Positions 7,758-15,630 of a DNA stretch of 50,967 nt are shown piece by piece. Source of the DNA: an uncultured Gemmatimonadota bacterium (GTDB lineage Bacteria > Gemmatimonadota > Gemmatimonadetes > Gemmatimonadales > Gemmatimonadaceae); contig CAMLDY010000009.1 of NCBI GenBank assembly GCA_946478895.1, positions 1-50,967 on the forward strand, given 5' to 3'. A program made the translations under genes and the position numbers. Below the pieces are notes generated by a model. That model had not been told where the DNA came from, did no database searches, and saw only the letters and a program-made list of their open reading frames with translations. Each line of letters begins with the position of its first letter. The stretch's first letter is position 1.

Positions 7758-8647
7758 GCGGACGCGGCGGCCGCACACTCGCCCAGGCGAAGATCAACCT
7801 TTCCCTGCGCGTCCTGGCCAAAGAGCCGGACGGCTACCACTCGATCGAAACAGTCTTCCTCCGTCTGGCTCTCGGCGATGACGTCAGGCTCCACGTTCGG
7901 GCGAGCGCGCGGACTCTGCGCTGCGGGGTGATGCGCGATCAGCCTGAGGACCAGAATCTCGCCTACCGCGCCGCGGCGCTCTATGCCGCGGAAACTGGAT
8001 GGCCCGGCGGGTTCGAGATCGTGATCAAGAAGCGCATTCCGATCGGCGGCGGGCTCGGCGGCGGCAGCGCCGATGCCGCGGCGGTACTGCGAATCCTGAA
8101 CAGACTCGCCGAGAAGCCGCTGCCTCAACCAGCGTTGCGGGAGCTCGCCGGCCGCATCGGATCCGATGTCCCGTTTCTCACCAGCGACTACGTGATGGCG
8201 ATCGGCTGGGGACGCGGTGAGAAGCTGCTGAAGCTCCCCGCGCTGCCCGCGCGAGACATTCAGCTTTTCTTTCCGCCGTTCGGGATCGACACCGGTCAGG
8301 CTTACGCGCTGCTCGACGAACGCGGCGAACGACACCATCCGTCCGTGCCGGAGCTCACTGCCGAGATGTTTCGCGACTGGGAATCGGCCGCGCGGCACTC
8401 GGTAAATGATTTCGAGGCGGTCATTCGCCCACGGTGGCCGGCGATCGATGCTCTTCTTTCGCGAGGAGATCGTTATGGACTCTTCTACAGAATGAGTGGT
8501 TCGGGCTCGACCGTCTTCAAGATTCCCGGGATCACCACGGACACCGAGGCGGCGAAAAACCTTCCCCCGCTGGATGTCCCGGAGGGCACGCAGAGGATCG
8601 TCACCCGCACCGCGGACAGCGTTGTCCCTGTTGAGATTCTGGACTAA
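7754..8647 (+). CDS. ispE: 4-diphosphocytidyl-2-C-methyl-D-erythritol kinase
   Basis: A 297-residue GHMP kinase of the MEP isoprenoid pathway. The N-terminal AQAKINLSLRVLAKEPDGYH and ATP-binding loop PIGGGLGGGSADAAAVL are diagnostic, followed by IGSDVPF and the C-terminal YRMSGSGSTVFKI. The GTG start at 7754 overlaps the upstream stop in GTGA, indicating translational coupling. The same frame stays open far upstream but has no IspE similarity there. Length matches the family (280-300). Confidence 0.95.
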   Translation: MSGRGGRTLAQAKINLSLRVLAKEPDGYHSIETVFLRLALGDDVRLHVRASARTLRCGVMRDQPEDQNLAYRAAALYAAETGWPGGFEIVIKKRIPIGGGLGGGSADAAAVLRILNRLAEKPLPQPALRELAGRIGSDVPFLTSDYVMAIGWGRGEKLLKLPALPARDIQLFFPPFGIDTGQAYALLDERGERHHPSVPELTAEMFRDWESAARHSVNDFEAVIRPRWPAIDALLSRGDRYGLFYRMSGSGSTVFKIPGITTDTEAAKNLPPLDVPEGTQRIVTRTADSVVPVEILD

Positions 8648-8720
8648 CTTTCGCCCGCGCTCCCCCTTCGCTTCCCGCTTGTCTCATCCCGCATCCGCGT
8701 CCCCTTCCCGCTGCCCGCTC
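8648..8720. repeat. Pyrimidine-rich spacer with CCCGCTN heptamers
   Basis: The spacer between ispE and tRNA-Gln is nearly all C and T on the plus strand. It contains CCCGCTT at 8674-8680 and two adjacent copies, CCCGCTG (8707-8713) and CCCGCTC (8714-8720), abutting the tRNA. The same heptamer forms a tandem array at 46583-46617. I see no AT-rich promoter box here. Confidence 0.6.
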
Positions 8721-8791
8721 TGCCCCTTCGTCCAATGGCAGGACACCGGTCTTTGGATCCGGTAATGGTGGTTCGAATCCACCAGGGGCAA
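8721..8791 (+). tRNA. tRNA-Gln (anticodon TTG)
   Basis: A full cloverleaf can be drawn. The acceptor stem TGCCCCT (8721-8727) pairs perfectly with AGGGGCA (8784-8790). The D-stem is GTCC/GGAC, the anticodon loop CTTTGGA (8751-8757) gives anticodon TTG at 8753-8755, and the T-arm is GGTGG-TTCGAAT-CCACC. The discriminator is A8791. The CCA end is not encoded. The innermost anticodon-stem pair is a T-T mismatch. prs follows 39 bases downstream. Confidence 0.95.
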
Positions 8792-8830
8792 TTGATCCAA
8801 GTCCTTTGTTCACTTAACTTGTAAGGCTGC

Positions 8831-9787
8831 ATGGACGGATTATCCGTACCCGCTCATGGCTTCAAGCTCATCGCCGGGCCCGGCAATCCGGATCTGTGCG
8901 GTGAGATAGCGCAAACCCTGGACGTTCCGTTCTGCAAGACGACGGTCACCAGGTTTGCCGACGGCGAGATCTTCGTCCGCATCGACGAGAACGTCAGAGG
9001 GAACGACGTCTTCATCGTGCAGCCGACGAACCCGCCGGCCGACAACATCATGGAGCTTTTGCTCCTGATCGATGCGGCGCGCAGGGCTTCCGCGGCTCGG
9101 ATCACGTGCGTGATGCCCTACTACGGATACTCGCGGCAGGACCGCAAGGACCAGCCGCGAGTCGCGATTGGTGCCAAGCTGCTGGCGAACATGATCACGG
9201 TAGCGGGCGCGAATCGAGTGCTGGGTCTCGATTTTCACCAGCACCAGCTGCAGGGGTTTTTCGATGTTCCGGTGGATCACCTGTACGCGGCGCCGGTGTT
9301 CGTTTCGCACTACAGGAAGAAGGATTTGCACGAGCTCGTCGTCGTCGCCCCCGATGTCGGATCGGCGAAGATGGCGAGAGGTTTCGCCAAGAGATTGAAC
9401 GGCTCGCTGGCGATCATCGACAAGCGGCGCCCAAAGCCGAATGTGTCGGAGGTCGTGAACGTGGTCGGTGAAGTGGAAGGAAGGGATTGCTTGCTCACCG
9501 ACGATATGATCGATACGGCGGGCACGGTATCCGAAGCAGCAGTGGCCCTCAAGGATCTGGGTGCTCGCGATGTGTACGTTTGCGCGACGCACGCGCTCCT
9601 GTCGGGTCCGGCGGTGGAAAGACTCTCGAGTGCTCCAATCAAGGAAGTGACGGTGACTGACACTGTCCTGATTCCGGAGGCGAAGAGATTCTCGACACTG
9701 TGCGTGTTGTCGGTCGGCGAGCTTCTGGCGAAGGCGATTCGCTACATTCACAGCGAGCAGTCGGTCAGCTCGCTGTTCGAAGGTTGA
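8831..9787 (+). CDS. prs: Ribose-phosphate pyrophosphokinase (PRPP synthetase)
   Basis: A 318-residue class I PRPP synthase that transfers pyrophosphate from ATP to ribose 5-phosphate. It shows RFADGEIFVRIDENVRG, PYYGYSRQDRKDQPR (ATP site and flexible-loop region), GLDFHQHQLQGFFDVPVDHL and the PRPP loop LLTDDMIDTAGT. Length is typical (310-320). It lies between tRNA-Gln and rplY; prs-rplY-pth is a common bacterial order. Confidence 0.97.
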   Translation: MDGLSVPAHGFKLIAGPGNPDLCGEIAQTLDVPFCKTTVTRFADGEIFVRIDENVRGNDVFIVQPTNPPADNIMELLLLIDAARRASAARITCVMPYYGYSRQDRKDQPRVAIGAKLLANMITVAGANRVLGLDFHQHQLQGFFDVPVDHLYAAPVFVSHYRKKDLHELVVVAPDVGSAKMARGFAKRLNGSLAIIDKRRPKPNVSEVVNVVGEVEGRDCLLTDDMIDTAGTVSEAAVALKDLGARDVYVCATHALLSGPAVERLSSAPIKEVTVTDTVLIPEAKRFSTLCVLSVGELLAKAIRYIHSEQSVSSLFEG

Positions 9788-9790
9788 GTC

Positions 9791-9892
9791 ATGATCGGGT
9801 TGATCGGGCAGGCGGCAAGGAATTGGCGCTGGCGGTATTGGACATTATTGAATGGGCGTGGCGCCGAGCGATCGCGCCCCAGGGATGAATAG
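9791..9892 (+). CDS. Candidate 33-residue small ORF before rplY (speculative)
   Basis: An ATG at 9791, three bases after the prs stop, opens a 33-codon frame ending TAG at 9890-9892, two bases before the rplY ATG. An AAGG lies about 7 bases upstream. The product is short and Arg/Trp-rich in its middle (RNWRWRYW). Its exact fit between two genes suggests a coupling or leader ORF, but nothing else supports translation and chance is a fair alternative. Confidence 0.25.
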   Translation: MIGLIGQAARNWRWRYWTLLNGRGAERSRPRDE

Positions 9893-9894
9893 CA

Positions 9895-10578
9895 ATGGCA
9901 ACGGTTTCATTTAACGCGACAACTCGCGAAGGCACCGGCAAGGGCGCCGCTCGCAGTCTCCGCCGCGAGGGTTTGGTCCCGGCGGTCATTTACGGTCACG
10001 GCCGCGATCCGATCTCGCTCTCGCTCAACGCACGCGATCTGGACAAGATGCTCGGCCACATTCAGGCGGAGAGCACCGTCATCGACATCACCGTCGGCGG
10101 ACAAACGGCCAAGACTCTGATCCGCGAGATCCAGCGGCACCCGATCAAGCGCCAGATCCTGCACGTCGATTTTCAGGCGCTCGTCGCCGGTGAGAAGGTC
10201 ACCGTCAGCATCCCGATCACCCTGACGGGGATTCCGGAAGGCGTCAAGCTCGAGGGCGGCGTTCTCGACCAGACTCTTCGCGAGCTCGAGATCGAAGTCG
10301 ATCCTTCCAACATCCCCGACCACGTCGAGCTCGACGTCAGCGCGATGGTGATCGGCGATTCGCTCCACGTCAGCGACATCAAGCTTCCGGAGGGCGTCGA
10401 GATTCTCGACGATCCCGAGACTTCGGTGGCTGTCGTTGCCGCGCCGCGCGCGGTGATCGAGGAGACTCCCGCCGCCGAGGGCGTCGAAGGCGCACCTGAA
10501 GCCGCGGCCGAGCCCGAAGTCATCGGCAAGGGCCCGTCTGACGAAGAGGGTGAAGGCGAAGACGAGTCCAACAAGTAG
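9895..10578 (+). CDS. rplY: 50S ribosomal protein L25, long (TL5/Ctc) form
   Basis: A 227-residue L25/Ctc protein that binds 5S rRNA. The N-terminal L25 domain (about 1-95) begins FNATTREGTGKGAARSLRR and includes VPAVIYGHG and LIREIQRHPIKRQILHVDFQ. The C-terminal TL5 beta-domain (about 100-185) includes IPITLTGIPEGVKLEGGVLD. An acidic Glu/Ala-rich tail ends EGEGEDESNK. The long form is usual outside gamma-proteobacteria. pth follows 17 bases later. Confidence 0.95.
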   Translation: MATVSFNATTREGTGKGAARSLRREGLVPAVIYGHGRDPISLSLNARDLDKMLGHIQAESTVIDITVGGQTAKTLIREIQRHPIKRQILHVDFQALVAGEKVTVSIPITLTGIPEGVKLEGGVLDQTLRELEIEVDPSNIPDHVELDVSAMVIGDSLHVSDIKLPEGVEILDDPETSVAVVAAPRAVIEETPAAEGVEGAPEAAAEPEVIGKGPSDEEGEGEDESNK

Positions 10579-10595
10579 TGATTATTGGATAGCCC

Positions 10596-11189
10596 TTGAA
10601 GGTCATAGTCGGTCTCGGGAATCCGGGCCGCGAGTACGCCGCGACACGTCACAACGTCGGCTGGTGGTTGATCGACCACCTCGCCGACGTTTGGCATTTC
10701 GACGGCTGGAAAAAGGACGCGGAGTCGCACGTCTCGAACGGTACCGTCGGTAACGTGAAGGTGCGGCTGGTGAAACCGCAGACCTACATGAATCTGAGCG
10801 GACAGGCCCTCAAGAATTTTGTGCGCCGCCCGTTCTGGAGTCCGGCGAAAGACCTGCTTGTCGTCGTAGACGAAGTGCAGTTACCCGTCGGTCGAATGCG
10901 CATCCGTCCGCGTGGCAGCGCCGGCGGTCACAACGGTCTCAAGAGCGTCGAACACGCCCTCGGCACCCAGGAATACGCGCGGCTGCGGATTGGGGTCGGA
11001 CCCAGCGAGGAGCGAAAAGGCATCTACACGAATCTCGCCGACTTCGTCTTGGCGCCGTTCGCGCGCGACGAACGAGAGGATATTCTGGCGCTGATGCCGG
11101 ATTTGCAGGCGACAGTGGAGACGTGGTTGAAGGAAGGAGTAGAAAAAGCGATGAATCTCCACAATCGGCGGCGCGCGGCTGAGGACTGA
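10596..11189 (+). CDS. pth: Peptidyl-tRNA hydrolase
   Basis: A 197-residue enzyme that releases peptides from dropped-off peptidyl-tRNA. MKVIVGLGNPG...TRHNVGWW carries catalytic H19. KPQTYMNLSGQAL, VVDEVQLPVGRMRIR (conserved Asp) and GSAGGHNGLKS complete the signature. The start is TTG at 10596. The last codons lie inside the GAGGACTGAGGA-type repeat element that fills the following spacer. Confidence 0.95.
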   Translation: MKVIVGLGNPGREYAATRHNVGWWLIDHLADVWHFDGWKKDAESHVSNGTVGNVKVRLVKPQTYMNLSGQALKNFVRRPFWSPAKDLLVVVDEVQLPVGRMRIRPRGSAGGHNGLKSVEHALGTQEYARLRIGVGPSEERKGIYTNLADFVLAPFARDEREDILALMPDLQATVETWLKEGVEKAMNLHNRRRAAED

Positions 11190-11409
11190 GGATTGAGGAC
11201 TTTCTTGACTGAGGCCCGAGGACCAACGGCATCTATGATCGAGGATCAACTGTGGGCCGAGGACCAACGGCATCTGTGATCGAGGACAATTGAGGACTGC
11301 GGACGGCTTGTCCTCAATTGGCAGCAATTCTCGTTGAATCTGCGGTCATAGATGCAGTTGGTCCTCGTCCCTCAATCAGAATGCATTTAGTCCTCGATCC
11401 TCAATCGAG
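11181..11409. repeat. Nested inverted/direct repeat element between pth and ychF
   Basis: About 230 bases built from variants of GAGGAC(C/T)... A 30-bp unit at 11216-11245 repeats at 11257-11286 with one mismatch. Its first part (11217-11240) reappears inverted at 11344-11367 with two mismatches, so the flanks can pair. At the centre, CAATTGAGGAC (11287-11297) and GTCCTCAATTG (11310-11320) form a perfect 11-bp inverted repeat around a 12-base loop. The outer ends (11181-11200 and 11390-11409) are also inverted relatives. No ORF, terminal direct repeat or T-run is obvious. It looks like a REP/MITE-like palindromic element that reaches the last codons of pth. Confidence 0.8.
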
Positions 11410-11449
11410 ACGCCCGTAGCCATCAGCCCCGCACAATTATTTTCCCTTC

Positions 11450-12550
11450 ATGTTGAAACTAGGAATCGTCGGCCTTCCCAACGTCGGCAAATCGACATTG
11501 TTCAACGCGCTTACTGCCGCCAAGGCTGAAGCCGCGAATTATCCCTTCTGCACCGTCGAGCCCAACGTCGGGATGGTCGAAGTTCCCGATCCGCGGCTCA
11601 ACGAGCTCACGGAAATCGTGAAGCCGAGGAAAACCGTACCCGCGGTGGTGCAGTTCGTGGATATCGCCGGTCTCGTCAAAGGCGCCGCCGAAGGCGAAGG
11701 ACTCGGCAACAAGTTTCTCTCGAACATCAGGGAGACCGACGCCATCGTGCACGTCGTCCGCTGCTTCGAGGATCCGGACGTCACTCACGTCATGGGCGCG
11801 GTCGATCCGGTGCGCGACCGGGAGGTGATCGAGTTCGAGCTCGCCCTCGCCGATCTCTCGTCGCTCGAGAAGCGCCTCGACAAAACGCGCCGCTCCGCGC
11901 GCACCGGCGACAAGGAAGCGCAAGCCGAGCTGCCCGTCCTCGAGAAAGCCTATGGATTTCTCAAGGAAGGCAAAGGACTGTGGGAGGCCCGGCTCAGCGC
12001 GGACGAAAAGGCGCTATTGGCGCCACTGACCTTGCTCACCGTCAAGCCGGTGCTTTACGCGGCGAATGTCAGTGACGCGGAGCTCGCCGGCGAGGAGGGA
12101 CCGCATCTGAGGGCGCTGCGCGAAGCGGTAAAGAAAAGCGGAGAGCAGGCCGAGGTTGTTCCCTTCTCCGCCAAGATCGAAGCCGAGCTCGCCGAGCTGC
12201 CGCCGGAGGATCGCGCCGACTTTTTGTCGTCGCTCGGTCTGGAATCAGCGGGGCTCGATCGGCTGATCCGCGCGGGATACAAGCTGCTCGGACTGGAAAC
12301 GTATTTCACCGCGGGTGAGCAGGAAGTTCGCGCCTGGACGATTCACCGCGGCGACACCGCGCCGAAGGCGGCAGCGGTGATCCACACCGACTTCGAACGC
12401 GGATTCATCCGCGCCGAGACTGTCGCCTACGATGCGTTCGTGGGGAACGAGGGGTGGAAGGGCGCGCGCGAGAAGGGCGTCGTCCGCTCCGAAGGCAAGG
12501 AGTACGTCGTCCAGGACGGCGACGTACTCCTCTTCCGGTTCAACGTCTAG
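11450..12550 (+). CDS. ychF: Redox-regulated ATPase YchF (Obg family)
   Basis: A 366-residue TRAFAC P-loop protein. G1 is GLPNVGKST (about 8-16), G2/switch segments follow, G3 is [16 protein letters not shown], and the G4 position is ANVSD rather than NKxD, as expected for YchF, which prefers ATP. The C-terminal TGS domain covers about 280-366 ([14 protein letters not shown]...[10 protein letters not shown]). YchF binds ribosomes and is linked to oxidative-stress control. Length is typical. Confidence 0.96.
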   Translation: MLKLGIVGLPNVGKSTLFNALTAAKAEAANYPFCTVEPNVGMVEVPDPRLNELTEIVKPRKTVPAVVQFVDIAGLVKGAAEGEGLGNKFLSNIRETDAIVHVVRCFEDPDVTHVMGAVDPVRDREVIEFELALADLSSLEKRLDKTRRSARTGDKEAQAELPVLEKAYGFLKEGKGLWEARLSADEKALLAPLTLLTVKPVLYAANVSDAELAGEEGPHLRALREAVKKSGEQAEVVPFSAKIEAELAELPPEDRADFLSSLGLESAGLDRLIRAGYKLLGLETYFTAGEQEVRAWTIHRGDTAPKAAAVIHTDFERGFIRAETVAYDAFVGNEGWKGAREKGVVRSEGKEYVVQDGDVLLFRFNV

Positions 12551-12603
12551 CCGCCCGTCTGCAGCCAGCAGCCGTTCGTACCTTCAGGCTGTTCGGGTAC
12601 CAC

Positions 12604-13107
12604 TCAGTTTGCGGGATGGATCTGATCGCGGATCTCTCCACTCGGATTCGCCGTCGTATGCACGTTCGCGTATGCGTTGCCGTTGTTGAAGAGCACGCGC
12701 AGCGAATCGAGTGACACCGTGGAGTTGTTGGCGTTGGTGATGGTACCCTCCGCCACGCGCCCGTTCAGAGTACCGGTCTCGGGCGGCCTGTTGGGCAGGA
12801 AAAGATTGATGATGACCGGCCCCGCCGTCGTTCCGACATTCGTCGCCGAGCCGACGTGGATGTGCGACGCGGTGACGTTGGTGATGTTCGTCAGGTCGAG
12901 GGTCCAGTGGATCACGTTGCCGTTGTCGACGAAAGTGAAAGTGCCGCTTCCTGGTGAGGTGTGGCCCGCCCCTTCGTTCTCGGCGGCGAGGTTTGCGACG
13001 TAGGTCTTGCCCGTGGGGCCCGTCGAATCGTCACCGCAGCTCGCGGCGACGACCATGATTGCGGCCGCTGCGATGATTCCAGCGGCAATTCCAACTGTTC
13101 TGCGCAT
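12604..13107 (-). CDS. CHRD-domain lipoprotein
   Basis: A 167-residue predicted lipoprotein. The ATG at 13107 is chosen because GGAGG lies 4 bases upstream and it begins a clean signal (MRRTVGIAAGIIAAAAIM...VAASCGDD) with a lipobox Cys. The mature part is one CHRD domain (chordin-type beta fold): TYVANLAAENE, GSGTFTFVDNGNVIHWTLDLTN, SHIHVGSATNVGTTAGPVI, and the closing NVHTTANPSGEIRDQI. CHRD proteins are secreted or surface proteins of poorly known role. It is divergent from rpsF. Confidence 0.88.
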   Translation of the reverse strand: MRRTVGIAAGIIAAAAIMVVAASCGDDSTGPTGKTYVANLAAENEGAGHTSPGSGTFTFVDNGNVIHWTLDLTNITNVTASHIHVGSATNVGTTAGPVIINLFLPNRPPETGTLNGRVAEGTITNANNSTVSLDSLRVLFNNGNAYANVHTTANPSGEIRDQIHPAN

Positions 13108-13227
13108 GTAACCTCCGGGAGAGCGCAGGACGGAAGCTAGATCGGCCCATCGAGCCATAAAGCCTCCAGACGCCAATGACCGCCCATTCGCGGCGAGATG
13201 TCCGTTAGGGGCGGCCGGCGTCACCGG

Positions 13228-13256
13228 TTGAATTAGGGCCCTCGAACGCCTAGTTT
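13228..13256 (+). promoter_or_regulatory. Candidate sigma-70-type promoter for rpsF operon
   Basis: TTGAAT (13228-13233) and TAGTTT (13251-13256) are separated by exactly 17 bases. The -35 box matches 4 of 6 and the -10 box 3 of 6 consensus positions. It lies about 95 bases before the rpsF start, leaving room for the hairpin leader. Confidence 0.35.
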
Positions 13257-13271
13257 TCTCACTCTGACAAC

Positions 13272-13324
13272 GGCCGCGCCCGCGGCCTTCACACCTTCCT
13301 CCCGCTTCGGCAACCAGCGGGAGG
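13272..13324 (+). promoter_or_regulatory. Two-hairpin leader before rpsF, possible S6:S18 autoregulatory leader
   Basis: Hairpin 1: GGCCGCG (13272-13278) pairs with CGCGGCC (13281-13287) around a tight loop. Hairpin 2: CCTCCCGCT (13298-13306) pairs with AGCGGGAGG (13316-13324) around the loop TCGGCAACC. The second ends 16 bases before the Shine-Dalgarno. Many bacteria regulate rpsF-rpsR by S6:S18 binding to a leader hairpin; whether this one has the required CCG-type motif is not established. Confidence 0.4.
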
Positions 13325-13352
13325 CGGTTAACGACCAAAAGGAGGATTGCCA

Positions 13353-13715
13353 GTGCCTCGCACTTACGAGGCGGTCTACATCTTCGATTCCACTCTCGAA
13401 GACGCCGCCATCAACGACAAGATCAACCGCTTCAACGGCCTGCTCGGCGCCAAAGAGCAGCCGGAAGTCACCCATTGGGGTCGGCGCCAGCTGGCGTATT
13501 CCATCGGCCCCCGCGAGAACGGCTACTACGTCGTCTCCAAGTTCAACGCCGAGCCGTCCGCTCTCCCCGAGTACGAGAGGGCGCTCAAGCTCGACGATGG
13601 TGTGATTCGCTACCTCGTCACCCTGCACGAGCACGAAGTCGGCGCTCCCCCGCAGTCCGAGGAAGAGCTGGCCGCGGCCACCCGCCGTGACGACGATGAC
13701 GACGACGAGGATTAA
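13353..13715 (+). CDS. rpsF: 30S ribosomal protein S6
   Basis: A 120-residue S6 protein. The GTG at 13353 is chosen because AAAGGAGGA ends six bases upstream; an in-frame TTG at 13347 sits on the Shine-Dalgarno itself. The N-terminus PRTYEAVYIFDSTLED and the segment WGRRQLAYSIGPRENGYYVV are typical of S6, which pairs with S18 on the 30S platform. The tail is Asp-rich (RRDDDDDDED). rpsR follows three bases later, with no ssb between them as is common elsewhere. Confidence 0.95.
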   Translation: MPRTYEAVYIFDSTLEDAAINDKINRFNGLLGAKEQPEVTHWGRRQLAYSIGPRENGYYVVSKFNAEPSALPEYERALKLDDGVIRYLVTLHEHEVGAPPQSEEELAAATRRDDDDDDED

Positions 13716-13718
13716 TCC

Positions 13719-13940
13719 ATGAGAAGACCACAAAAGAGCTGCCCGTTCTGCGAGAGCCGCGTTCGCTGGATCGATTACAAGGATGATCGCACTCTCGGAA
13801 GATTCATCACCGACCAGGGAAAGATTCTTCCGTCACGCCTGAGCGGCGCCTGCGCCCGGCATCAGCGCCAGCTGTCGACCGCGATCAAGAGAGCTCGCTT
13901 CCTGGCCCTCATTCCGTACATCCGCGGCCACCAGGCGTAG
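13719..13940 (+). CDS. rpsR: 30S ribosomal protein S18
   Basis: A 73-residue S18 protein: [17 protein letters not shown], then [43 protein letters not shown]. It has CPFC and CARH, i.e. Cys residues placed as in zinc-binding (C+) S18 forms. It binds the 30S platform with S6. Its stop TAG is followed directly by the ATG of the next gene. Confidence 0.96.
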   Translation: MRRPQKSCPFCESRVRWIDYKDDRTLGRFITDQGKILPSRLSGACARHQRQLSTAIKRARFLALIPYIRGHQA

Positions 13941-14945
13941 ATGGCGGACGCCGCCACGACGGAAACGAAGAGTCGGTCGTGGCGGCCCCTGTTGTGGGGG
14001 CTGGCAGCGTTTCTGATTCTCCCTTATCTGCCTCCCCTCGACGCGCTCATCCCGGTCCAGCAGACAATGCTGGTCCTGATCGCCGTCATCGCAAGCTGCG
14101 CCATCGTTGACTGGAAGCTCGGCGGACGGGCGGTGATGGTGTTGATCTGGGTCGGACTCGCGGTCTGGATGCTTCTCCAGCCCGCCGGAGCGCCCGGCAC
14201 CCAGTACGATCAGATGGCACGGGGCTGGGTCGTCCTGTTGGCGGCGAGCTTCGGCCTTGTGAGTCTCTGGAACACCAGCTCGCCGCTTCTTCCCCGGGCG
14301 CTCTTCGCTATCGGGCTCGCCGTGGCGGTGGGCTTCAGCCTGGCGTTGTCGTCGCCAAGCGGAATCGCGCGGTTTCAGCACGCTGCGGGCGAGGAATTCT
14401 CGCGTCGGGTGAACCTCACGATCCAGAAGATCGAGGAGGGACGCTCCGAGCCGGCGTGGAAAGAGATCACCGACAAGGCGCCCTGGTTCGATGCGTTGAA
14501 CGACGAGAGCGAATCGATGATGCGCGAGATGCCGGCGCGGTCAGCGGCTCTCCTCCCTGCGTTGCTCGCACTCGAATCGCTCGCGGCGCTGGGACTTGGC
14601 TGGGCGGTTTATCAGCGTTTCGCGCCGGAGCGGCTGGGGCCGCCGCTGGGACGGCTGATGGAGTTTCGCTTCAATGACCAGCTTGTGTGGGGGCTCGCTG
14701 TGGGAGCCACGCTGTCGCTGTTGCCCGCATTCGGTGAAGCCCGAAACGCCGGCTACAACCTGCTCCTGTTTTTTGGCGCGCTGTACCTGATCAGGGGCAC
14801 TGGAGTCCTCGTCTGGCTGTCTCGCGGCCGGTACGTCTATCTGGTGATTCTCGGCTTCATCCCATGGCTGCTGGTAGGCGTCACCGTCCTGCTCGGGCTC
14901 GGTGATACCTGGCTCGACCTGCGTCGCCGCTCGCGGCCGGCCTGA
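13941..14945 (+). CDS. DUF2232-like polytopic membrane protein
   Basis: A 334-residue membrane protein whose ATG touches the rpsR stop. About seven to eight hydrophobic segments occur in two blocks: about 18-135 and 195-325, with a soluble amphipathic stretch between (EEFSRRVNLTIQKIEEGRSEP...). Position between rpsR and rplI matches the YybS/DUF2232 family found there in several phyla, and the C-terminal half has the matching pattern (RFNDQLVWGL...GYNLLLFFGALYLIRG). Biochemical role unknown. Confidence 0.75.
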   Translation: MADAATTETKSRSWRPLLWGLAAFLILPYLPPLDALIPVQQTMLVLIAVIASCAIVDWKLGGRAVMVLIWVGLAVWMLLQPAGAPGTQYDQMARGWVVLLAASFGLVSLWNTSSPLLPRALFAIGLAVAVGFSLALSSPSGIARFQHAAGEEFSRRVNLTIQKIEEGRSEPAWKEITDKAPWFDALNDESESMMREMPARSAALLPALLALESLAALGLGWAVYQRFAPERLGPPLGRLMEFRFNDQLVWGLAVGATLSLLPAFGEARNAGYNLLLFFGALYLIRGTGVLVWLSRGRYVYLVILGFIPWLLVGVTVLLGLGDTWLDLRRRSRPA

Positions 14946-15013
14946 GACTGCGGCAGTCAAACCAATTGTGCTAGCTTTACTCGTTCTCAACGACCACCGA
15001 AGGAATCTCGGCA

Positions 15014-15457
15014 ATGGAAGTCATACTCAGACAGGCAGTTGAAAAGCTCGGACACCCGGGCGACATCGTGAAAGTCTCGGCGGGTTACGCGCGCAATTAT
15101 CTCCTTCCGCGCGGCTTTGCCTACGAGGCAACGGCCGGAAACCGAAAGCGCATCGAGCAGGAGCGCCAGCGTCTCGAGCAGGCGGAGGAGCAACGCCGCG
15201 GCTCGGCCTCGGAGCTCGCCACCAAGCTCGAGCAGGTGTCGCTGACCTTCTCGGCGCGCGTCGGCGACGAAGGCAAGCTCTTCGGGTCGGTCACTTCTTC
15301 CGATATCGCGCACCAGCTCGAGGCGCAGGGCTTCCACGTCGAGAAGCGACAGATCGATCTGCACGAGCCGATTCGCGCGCTCGGCGTCTATCGCGTCCCG
15401 ATCCGCCTCCACGCCGACGTCCACCCGGAAATCAAGGTCTGGGTCATCAAGCAGTAA
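15014..15457 (+). CDS. rplI: 50S ribosomal protein L9
   Basis: A 147-residue L9: N-domain EVILRQAVEKLGHPGDIVKVSAGYARNYLLPRG (bases of the L1 stalk), a long connecting helix rich in Glu/Arg (NRKRIEQERQRLEQAEEQRR), and a C-domain with GKLFGSVTSSDIAHQL. Length is typical. AAGGA lies about nine bases upstream. A strong terminator closes the transcript 18 bases downstream. Confidence 0.96.
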   Translation: MEVILRQAVEKLGHPGDIVKVSAGYARNYLLPRGFAYEATAGNRKRIEQERQRLEQAEEQRRGSASELATKLEQVSLTFSARVGDEGKLFGSVTSSDIAHQLEAQGFHVEKRQIDLHEPIRALGVYRVPIRLHADVHPEIKVWVIKQ

Positions 15458-15474
15458 CCGCGTAGGGAAAGTGA

Positions 15475-15514
15475 AGACCTGGCTGTCCTAAAGATGGACG
15501 GCCAGGTCTTTTTT
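15475..15514 (+). terminator. Rho-independent terminator of the rpsF-rplI operon
   Basis: AGACCTGGCTGTCC (15475-15488) pairs with GGACGGCCAGGTCT (15496-15509), a 14-bp stem with one G-U pair and loop TAAAGAT, followed by a run of six T (15509-15514). Confidence 0.93.
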
Positions 15515-15630
15515 GCTTGGCATACTTGGCGTGCGAAATGCTACTTGAACCCCTCACGGAACTTTCGCCCGACGGATAAGCTACACGTAAATGCGGCATC
15601 CACGCCGCGAATGAACCTTCACCGAACCGC

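Noticed and set aside
11181..11409. CRISPR array
   Set aside because: Only two direct copies with a short spacer, plus inverted copies; no regular spacing and no cas genes.
15558..15590. ECF-sigma-type promoter (GGAACTTT) before rsfS
   Set aside because: No matching -10 element at the usual distance.
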